DNA from: Isoetes taiwanensis
Taxonomy: Eukaryota > Streptophyta > Lycopodiopsida > Isoetales > Isoetaceae
Length of the DNA stretch: 64,000 bases
Direction of reading: 5' to 3'
NCBI GenBank assembly: GCA_021234155.1
Contig: JAJEKV010000003.1
Span: forward strand, 27,015,166 to 27,079,165
Part shown: piece after piece, positions 56,628 through 64,000 of the stretch
Layout of the letters: each line of letters opens with the position of its first letter
Numbering within the stretch: position 1 is the first letter of the stretch
Notes under the pieces: model-generated
What the model was told of the DNA's origin: nothing
What the model saw: the letters and a program-made list of their open reading frames with translations, nothing else
Database searches by the model: none
Position numbers and translations under genes: made by a program

Positions 56628-59449
56628 ATGGTCGAGTTCCGTTTGCATGAGGAAGAAACTTTTTCTGGGTACAATTTTGGGATCGAAAATCCTGCCATGG
56701 CAAGTAATGCGGGGTTTCTTACCGAAGAACAGCGCTCATTGATGTGTTCTGTTTGGTCTGGCAAAAACATTTTGGTGCGTGAAGAGCCTGAGGTTTGTTC
56801 GGGAGATGATTGCTTGAAAAATCTTTCTAGCAGCCCCCGTAAAAGCCCCAAAGTTATTTCCCAATCAGTAAAGGAGAAGAAAAGCCATAGCGGAAGAAAC
56901 GGCAGGCCAAAGAAGTGTACGCTTTTGTTTTGCTCTATCCGTTCTTTTAATTCTATTATATTTTAGTTTTATCTTCATGCGGTATTATGGGTTTGGCAGG
57001 TGGCTGGGGGCGGAAAGGAGCCTGGGGAACTCCAATGGAAGATGGGATTGAGCTGCACACTGATTATAGTGATCCAAATTATGATAGCGAAGAGGTAAGC
57101 CTGGTATTTATTTGTTCTGTGTATTTTCTTACTCTGTAGGGTAATCTTTTTAATGAAAATTGGAAGTATATTATGCGGGAAGTCTATGTTTATTTTGCTT
57201 AATGCTCTTTAATTGCGGACATTCAAATCCCTTGGACTGATAGACTCTTATATGCTCTCTCTATTTGTTTCTGGGCTGATAAACTCCCAATATGCTCTAT
57301 TTGGTGTTTTTGTTTGTTGTGTGTTTTGGTTTGTAAGAGTTGATAATCTTTTGCTGCATTCAATAGCATCTTTGTGTTTTTCTGAGGATCTTGAAATTAA
57401 AGTTGTCTTACATAGTACGATTAAGAATTAGAGCTTGACGTATACAAGATAACTTTTCTTTAAGTTTTTAAGTCCATTAGCGCATTCTGGAATTCATATA
57501 TCCGCTCTTTTATTGCTTTTGTCCTCATTATGTTTCACCTTGTGAAACATTTCAGCACTTAGTAGTGTTCAAGTAGAATAACCAGTTACTAGATTGTTGT
57601 ATCTGGCCAGATGGTAAAGGGTTGCTATATGAATGCATTCGTCGTACATTTAGATTTAATCTGCTTAATGTCACATTCTCAGGCACCTTTTCAGTTGATA
57701 GAGACACCAGTTGCTCGATCGCTTGAGGAATTCAAGGAGAAGGTTGTTCTCATTGCTACGGAGTACTTTACTAACGGGAATGTGGATGAAGCTGCCAACG
57801 ATTTGCGGGAGCTTGCTTCTCCAAATCATCACCATTATTTTGTTAAGAAACTCATCTCAATGGCTATGGACAGGCATGATCGAGAAAAGGAAATGGCAGC
57901 TGTTTTGCTGTCTGCATTATATGCAGATGTTATTAATCCTGAACAGCTTTCAAAGGGCTTTGAAAGATTATTGGATTTAATCAATGATCTGGTTCTTGAT
58001 ATTCCAGATGCAGTAGACACCTTGGCTTTATTTCTTGCTCGAGCTGTAGTTGATGACATCCTGCCTCCCTCCTTTTTGGACTATATGAAGAACGAACATA
58101 TTGGAAGAGGCCTTGAAGCATTAGAGAAAGCTGAAAAGAGTTATCTGAAAGCTCCTCATCATGCAGAAGCTATTGAGAGAGTCTGGGGGGGAAGCACTCA
58201 TACCACTGTTGTGGAAGTTAAGAAAAAAATTGATGAACTTCTAAAGGAGTATGTTGATAGTTGTGACATGACAGAAGCATGTTATTGCATACGAAAACTC
58301 AACGTGCCTTTCTTTCATCATGAGATAGTAAAACGGGCATTTATTCTGGCAATGGAGAATAGAAATTTGGAGGACTCTCTCTTGTCACTGCTTAAGGAAT
58401 GCCTGAATGAGGGACTCATATCATCGAGCCAGATGTACAAAGGTGTTAATAGAGTGTGCGATTCTTTGTCTGATCTCACTCTTGACATACCTCATGCCAA
58501 GGACATCCTATACTCGATTATATCTACAGCACACGGTGATGGCTGGCTCCAATTTTGCTCCCTTCATATGATACCTACTGATGTGATGAAGGCTCCTGAA
58601 CGAGATGAGATTTCCATATACAAACAGAAAGCATTAGCTGTGGTCCAAGAATACTTCCTCTCTGATGACATTTCTGAGGTGTCTCAAAGCCTAGATGATA
58701 TTTGTTCACCAGATTTCAACGTTATTTTTGTCAAGAAACTAGTGATGCTTGCAATGGACAGAAAAAACCGTGAAAAGGAAATGGCTTCTGTTCTTCTATC
58801 TGCAGAACTTATTCCATCCGAACAGGTCATGGCTGCTTTTGTATCACTTCTTGATTCTGCAGAGGATACTATTCTAGACATTCCTAATGCTGGAAATGAG
58901 CTTGCATTTTTCCTTGCAAGGGTTATGATTGATGATGTAATACCCCCTGTGTGTATTGAAGAAATGAATATGCAACTAGAGGAAGGAACATTTGGGAAAG
59001 AGATTATACGAATGACAAAATCACTTTTCTCAGCAGTTCATGGTGAGGAGCGAATACTTCGATGTTGGGGGGGCAGCAGTGGATGGGCTATTGAAGATGC
59101 CAAAGAAAAGATTATGAAGTTGTTGGAAGAGTTCGATAGTGGGGGTGATTTTGACGAGGCCTGTGAATGTATTCGGGATCTTAATATGCCATTCTTTCAC
59201 CACGAAGTTGTGAATGCAGCATTAATAATGGCTATGGAGAAGCAAAATGACCAGATTTTTGATCTTCTAAAGAAATGTGCAGATGAAGGCCTCATTACAA
59301 CCAGTCAGATGACCAAAGGTTTTAATCGTGTGATAAATCATATTGATGATCTTTCTTTAGATATTCCAGATGCAAAGCAGAAAATAGCACACTATGTTGA
59401 TATAGCCCTTGCTGCTAAGTGGTTGACATTCCCTGGACGAAAAGTATGA
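56628..59449 (+). CDS. MRF: MA3-domain translation regulatory factor (PDCD4-like)
   Basis: Three exons: 56,628-56,916, 57,000-57,094 and 57,683-59,449, all with GT..AG borders and matching phases. The N-terminal part has GFLTEEQRSLM, a Ser-rich stretch and KSHSGRNGRPKK; exon 2 gives GWGRKGAWGTPMEDG and DYSDPNYDSEE, as in Arabidopsis MRF proteins. Exon 3 holds four MA3 domains (starting about EEFKEKV, EVKKKID, IYKQKAL, DAKEKIM), alternating between DxxREKEMAxVLLSA and PFFHHEV types. MA3 domains bind the helicase eIF4A and restrain or tune cap-dependent translation; plant MRFs do so in the cytosol under energy control. Translation may also start at 56,697 (MASNAGFLTEEQ). Intact; the only clear host gene. 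Confidence 0.92.
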
Positions 59450-60430
59450 TTTAAGGAAAAAGGTCGAAAATTTATTAAGTTTGGGTTCATTTTTGCACTT
59501 TTATCTGACATTTGGTGCACAGTGTTTCGTCTTTAGTGAAACGCATATCTTCAATTGTAATAAGCTGGAAGGTAGAATGAAGGACAGCCGTTGCCAATGA
59601 TACCATCTTCCCTAAAGGCCCTTTTTAACCGTGTCCTTTTCTTGGCTTCAGCTGACTTCAGGATATTTTGATTGATTTTTTTTTTCTCTGGTAAGCTGTT
59701 AATAATACTCAATTTTTTACTTTATGATCTTAATTGGATGTCGAACATTTTTTTATTATTGATTGCATGGAATTGTTGGATGGGTTTTAGTTTATAAAGT
59801 TGATGATCTTCACATGCCAGCTAGAACCAGAGCTAGTAACTCATGTGATATGGTATCAAGGATGCACGATACCATATTGCAAGAAATTACAGCGGCTGGA
59901 ATGTGGGGTTGAACCCAAAATAAACATTTCATTATACAATGCTTGGTTAATGATGGATTTGTGTCAGTCTGAAACCCAATTGCCTTGCCCAATTATAATG
60001 CATAGCAAGTTTTGACTAACAAAAGTAACCAAATTGTGAGTATTAAATTGCCCAATCATAAGTGTAACTAACAAAAGTAACCAAATTGTTGGGTATTAAA
60101 ATGGTGTGGAATTGTGGAACTACTATAGTAAGAGAACTTCCCAATTTGATCTTGATGGCAAAAACACCACGCCATTTTGCCTATGCCACTTTATTTAGCA
60201 CCTTATTATTCAGCATCTGTATCTCATAGATTTGACATCTCCTTTTGTGGAAACTAAACATTAGCTTAAGAGCCAACGCCAGTACCAAACAATGAACTTA
60301 GCAAGAGCGCTTCAAAGGGAGACAAGGAAAAAGTTGGTGGTTCTGCTAGTATCCAAAGGTAGAAATGGGCAAGATAGATGGTGCTGGTAGATATGCAAAT
60401 ATGCAAGATGGAAAGATAAGTGGATTGCTT
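59450..60430. other. 3' flank of the MA3 gene, no further gene
   Basis: Transcript end sequence is expected in the first few hundred bases. A short phrase (AACAAAAGTAACCAAATTGT) is repeated at about 60,018 and 60,070. Confidence 0.5.
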
Positions 60431-60469
60431 CCTTGATCCATCTCTGAGGGGAGATCCATGATGAATTTT

Positions 60470-61044
60470 CTAGACCCCTCAAGCAAGGTGTGAATCTTTG
60501 GATTACAGTTTGGACAAAGCTTGTAGCAGTGTGCCCGGACTTTTACAAGGATCACGAAGCATGCAAGAAGAAGTGTAAGGCCTTATACAATGAATTCAAA
60601 AGAATCAAGGCACATAACAGTGTCTCAAGCAATGATAGTTCATATGGGTCTCAGTGGTACCTTTTGATTGATGAGTACATGGGGAATAGAGCAAATGTTT
60701 GCAAAGCAATCCATGGTGCAACTATCTCAGAAACAATTAATGATGCAGATGTTCGAGTTAACGAGAAGCCAAATAGAGCATGGAGCAGGTCATGGGAGAA
60801 AGAACGGGCAAGAACTGTTTCGACACATGGTGGTTTGGGAGAGAAAAGAGTTGCAGCTATAAACAGCCTAAATGCATCTATTGCATTTAGGCTGTTTATA
60901 GCCTAAATGCAATAGAGCATGGAGCAGGTCATGGGAGAAAGAACGGCAAGAACTGTTTCGACACATGGTGGTTTGGGAGAGAAAAGAGTTGCAGCTATAA
61001 ACAGCCTAAATGCATCTATTGCAAAGCTAGTCAAGAAAATCTAG
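60470..61044 (+). pseudogene. trihelix/Myb-SANT-like protein fragment with internal duplication
   Basis: GVNLWITVWTKLVAVCPDFY, EACKKKCKALYNEFKRIKAH and QWYLLIDEYMGNRANV have the Trp-spaced helices of Myb/SANT-like (trihelix) DNA-binding domains. The C-terminal part ends INSLNASIA and, after a duplicated copy, INSLNASIAKLVKKI at 61,044. A ~112-base segment is present twice (about 60,773-60,885 and 60,911-61,023), separated by an inverted piece, which destroys the frame. The parent may be a transcription factor or a transposon-linked protein; context does not decide. Confidence 0.55.
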
Positions 61045-63563
61045 GCCCATATCCTGTTGAATCAATTTAAATATTGTGATCTTGATTCTACGACTTGAGT
61101 ACTAGTTTATCTACGTTGTAATTGAACACCTATTTACTTTATGGAAGATTTTAAGTTTTCAGTTTATTATTATGTTTTAAGCAGATTGCACTTGATGGGC
61201 ATTTTATTTTCCTTCTATTCCATGCGTTGTAGGTTTTACGTAAAAAGAGTCTGCATGCAATCATTTTTTCTCTATGCAGCTTTACATTTCTAAAAACTTT
61301 TAACATGGGGATTTTCTCTACTGTCTCCAATATTAGGGTATTTGCGGCATTTTTATTTATTTTAGGTGGAAGGTCCCTAAAAGATTGTCATCTCCTTAGG
61401 AGTCATGACAGACCATCAATCATGGAAACCAGTGATGATTTTAGGGGCGAATTTTCGCAAATAAGCGAAATTTTTGAAATTTGAAAAAAAAAGCCACGAT
61501 GGTTGAGTAGGTCCTGTTCATTAATTTTTTTCTTTTTTTAGCCCAATTTTTTTTTAGGTCGGTTCCCGCTCGTGCAATATTCGCCTACAGTTCTTGAGTC
61601 CGGGAGGAAAACTTTCGCCCTCCATTTTATACAATTTCATTCTAATTTCCATCTGTTCGCCAGGTTAGAGATGCTTCAATGGGAGTGGTCCTTTCATAGC
61701 CAATTCACGTTAGCATTAATTTTTTCTATATCATCTTTGCAAATTTTGGACTGAAAGCATTTCTTTGACATCAATTTTATAGTTTTTAAGAATGCACTGC
61801 CCGAGGATGATCTGAGGCTATTGCTTTTTGATTATCAGATGAGACGATTTATTTAATTTGCTTTGAGATTGAAGGCTTGTGTAGGTGAGAATTCTTATTT
61901 GATTTTGAAATATCATAAAGTTCTGATTGCATGTTGTCATTCTAATTTTTTGCAGCCCAGCATATTGGTTGCAATCTTGTGTTGAGAGCTTATATGTGAT
62001 TCAAGTACAGGTAATTAAATTATACTCTTTATTACAGTAATGAAATATGGAGATGACACTACTGCATTAGTAATTAACTATGGAACAGGACTTGGTATCA
62101 CTAGTCTCACTCCATAACTTGGTATCTTTGAAACTTGGTCTCTCCTTTATGTGTAAGCACTTGATCTTTAGCCCTTACCTCTGATCTTCTGCCTCATCAA
62201 GCAAACCAAAACGCCCAAGGTGATCAAGAAGGCAGTCATAGTGATCAGTTCTTGGTGACACATTCTTATGGTTACTGATGTAAAGGAAATGGTGAAACCC
62301 CTCATGTATTAAACCTGCATGGCTACATGCTGACAGAATGGCAACAAATGTGATTCCTCTTGCCCTTTAGCTATGGCTCCCAAGCTCTTAGACAAGCACA
62401 TGCATCAAGCAAACTAACAAACGTGGCCTTGTTTGGCTTTATGGATCTCTGCTGTACTGCCCTGCTTCTAACCACTGCTTCTAGATGGTGTGTTGTTTGT
62501 CCTGATATCCTATGCATTTGTATTTAGCATCATTCTACTGTATTCAGCCCAATGTTTCTTTCCTTTCCTTTGTTTCAGCTCAATGTGAATGAAGCACTCT
62601 TACTATTCCCTAGGGTTGAGTTAATTGTGGAAATGCTATTTGGGTTGCCCAGCAAAACCTTGTTTGGTGGTATTGTATAGTGGGGTGGGAATATGTCAAG
62701 ATTCCCAGGCCATAGAGACAATATGAATCAAGAATAGCAGAATGATGGAAAAATCTGTGGAGTGAACTCTATGAAATACGGGCGTAAATAATTTTGCATG
62801 GAGTGAGACTTCTCTAGGAAATACAGGTGTAAATAATCTCCAATATGTGCATCCTCTTCACCTGGCTTATGATAATTTTCTCAGAGTCTCAAGTCTGTCC
62901 CAAGTCCACTTTAGATGCCACTCTCATGACACATTTCATGACATATTGATCTTCCTGAGATTCTGGAAGTCTCAAAGCACTGAACATGTTGTAAAGCAGG
63001 ATCTCCTGGTAACCAGCAAGGTCTGCTGATGAAATACGAGGTTCCTTACCATCCCTTATCAAAAGCAGCTTCTCAATGCATGTTGCTCTACTGCTCTACA
63101 TTGACTAGATCTGTTTCCAGGGCACCAATCGAAGCTTGCTTGGGTGCTAGGGTAGCCACGAGGTAAATTCCACAGTCTTTCTCCCTCTAGTTTTCAACTG
63201 GATTAGACATGTATTTATCCAGCATGCTCTGGATATAGCTCTAAACATAACTGTTACTTGTTCCTTGTAATGAGTCAGCAGTCCTTTAACAAGCTCACAA
63301 GACATTCGTCTTCTTGTATCAATATCACTTCCTTCCATATCTTTCCTAATATATTCAAAAGGATTACTCTCAAATAGCTCATCATCTTTAGCATATTTTT
63401 GCAGCAGAAATCAGATCCTTTTGCTAATGGAAAATCCTTTTGCTTATAGTTCATGCACATTGCATAGGTTTATGTCTGCTTTATGTCCATTGTTACAGTC
63501 TTGCACTATAGTTTACATATAATTCTCCTCTTTATACTAATTTGCTCCTTGAATCCATTTGCA
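61045..63563. other. AT-rich region upstream of the right-end gene
   Basis: No firm coding exon. It may contain the promoter and 5' exons of the gene starting at 63,573, but I cannot place them. Confidence 0.4.
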
Positions 63564-63572
63564 GAATTTGTA

Positions 63573-64000
63573 ATGAAGAGCATTGATGCCTTTTTTTCTT
63601 CTCAACGAGAAGACATTCCAAGCTCAAGTTCAGCGAATGCCTCATTTGACGATGTTAGTGGTTCTCAAGAGACATTTGTCTCCCAATTAAATTCTGGTAT
63701 GCATATGTCTGCTAGTATTTTAGTAAATAATGTTGGAGGTGGAGAAAATGTTGAGGGAGTAGACAGGGGTTTGGATAACAGTACAGGCTTCGGACATGAT
63801 GAGACAATCAATGATAAGGCAGAGAAAAAAGGAAAAAAGAGAAAGAGTGGAGATTGGGATGCAGGCCAAAGATTCAAGATTAATTGGGCTGAGAAGTACC
63901 TGTATATTGAAGAGGAAGTTGACCCTAAAGGTGGACCAGCAAAAAGGGCTCGTTGTGTGCCTTGTTCTTGGAAGGATAGAAAACCGTGTTTGTTGCAATT
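63573..64000 (+). CDS. BED/hAT-related zinc-finger-like protein, 5' part (runs off the window)
   Basis: An exon begins after CATTTGCAG at 63,563 and is open from ATG 63,573 to the window end (142 codons): MKSIDAFFSSQREDIPSSSS, a Ser/Gly/Asp-rich stretch, a basic patch KAEKKGKKRKSGDW, then RFKINWAEKYLYIEEE and RARCVPCSWKDRKPC. The Trp-x2-KY-type start and the C-x2-C pair resemble the zinc finger at the front of hAT-derived ZNF862-like proteins; the remaining ligands lie beyond the window. The basic patch is a likely nuclear localisation signal. Could be domesticated or transposon-borne. Confidence 0.55.
   Translation, partial: MKSIDAFFSSQREDIPSSSSANASFDDVSGSQETFVSQLNSGMHMSASILVNNVGGGENVEGVDRGLDNSTGFGHDETINDKAEKKGKKRKSGDWDAGQRFKINWAEKYLYIEEEVDPKGGPAKRARCVPCSWKDRKPCLLQ

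Overview
The window looks like repeat-rich nuclear DNA of a land plant with a large genome. It holds MULE, LINE, SINE, LTR and TIR elements, introns with GT..AG borders, and a four-MA3-domain plant translation regulator. The species cannot be read from the sequence; a non-seed plant (fern, lycophyte, bryophyte) is my guess.

Layout: 1-1930, 3' end of a decayed LINE with a poly(A) tail. 1931-4832, minisatellite DNA built on a near-palindromic ~25 bp unit, around two divergent small genes of an unrecognised family (called MVRTR here, copies A and B). 4950-6840, a decayed MULE transposase. 7680-8300, a LINE 3' fragment. 8905-17262, a TIR element into which a ~7.8 kb LTR-bounded element (9388-17199) has inserted; no gag-pol is visible, but spliced gene fragments are.

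17,900-30,200 is the most interesting part. It carries a decayed GHTHxDID-type transposon gene (minus), a decayed multi-exon gene with a ParB-like domain (plus), three copies of a second unrecognised small protein family (SLDPWL: D, E, F) sharing one promoter module, and a third MVRTR gene (C). About 29 copies of a 22 bp palindrome (arms AAATTGGGCG and CGCCCAATTT, variable two-base centre) lie only in this block, between genes and in all three introns I can place in the ParB-like gene, never in the exons I could assign. Because MVRTR genes also sit inside the first minisatellite block, I infer two members of one undescribed class of element, each with its own near-palindromic repeat.

30,400-38,930 holds a miniature LTR element with a perfect 5 bp target duplication, LINE remnants, a GAATCT-rich degenerate satellite and a long foldback hairpin. 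39,000-45,400 is mostly unannotated but shows a few good minus-strand exons. 45,860-49,100 is a 5'-truncated LINE, followed by a tRNA-derived SINE, a solo LTR with its primer-binding site, a (TATC)n tract, a complete TIR element, and two more LINE remnants up to 55,130. The only clearly healthy host gene is the MA3-domain translation regulator at 56,628-59,449. After it come a trihelix-like gene fragment with a local duplication and inversion, and the first exon of a zinc-finger-like gene that runs off the right end.
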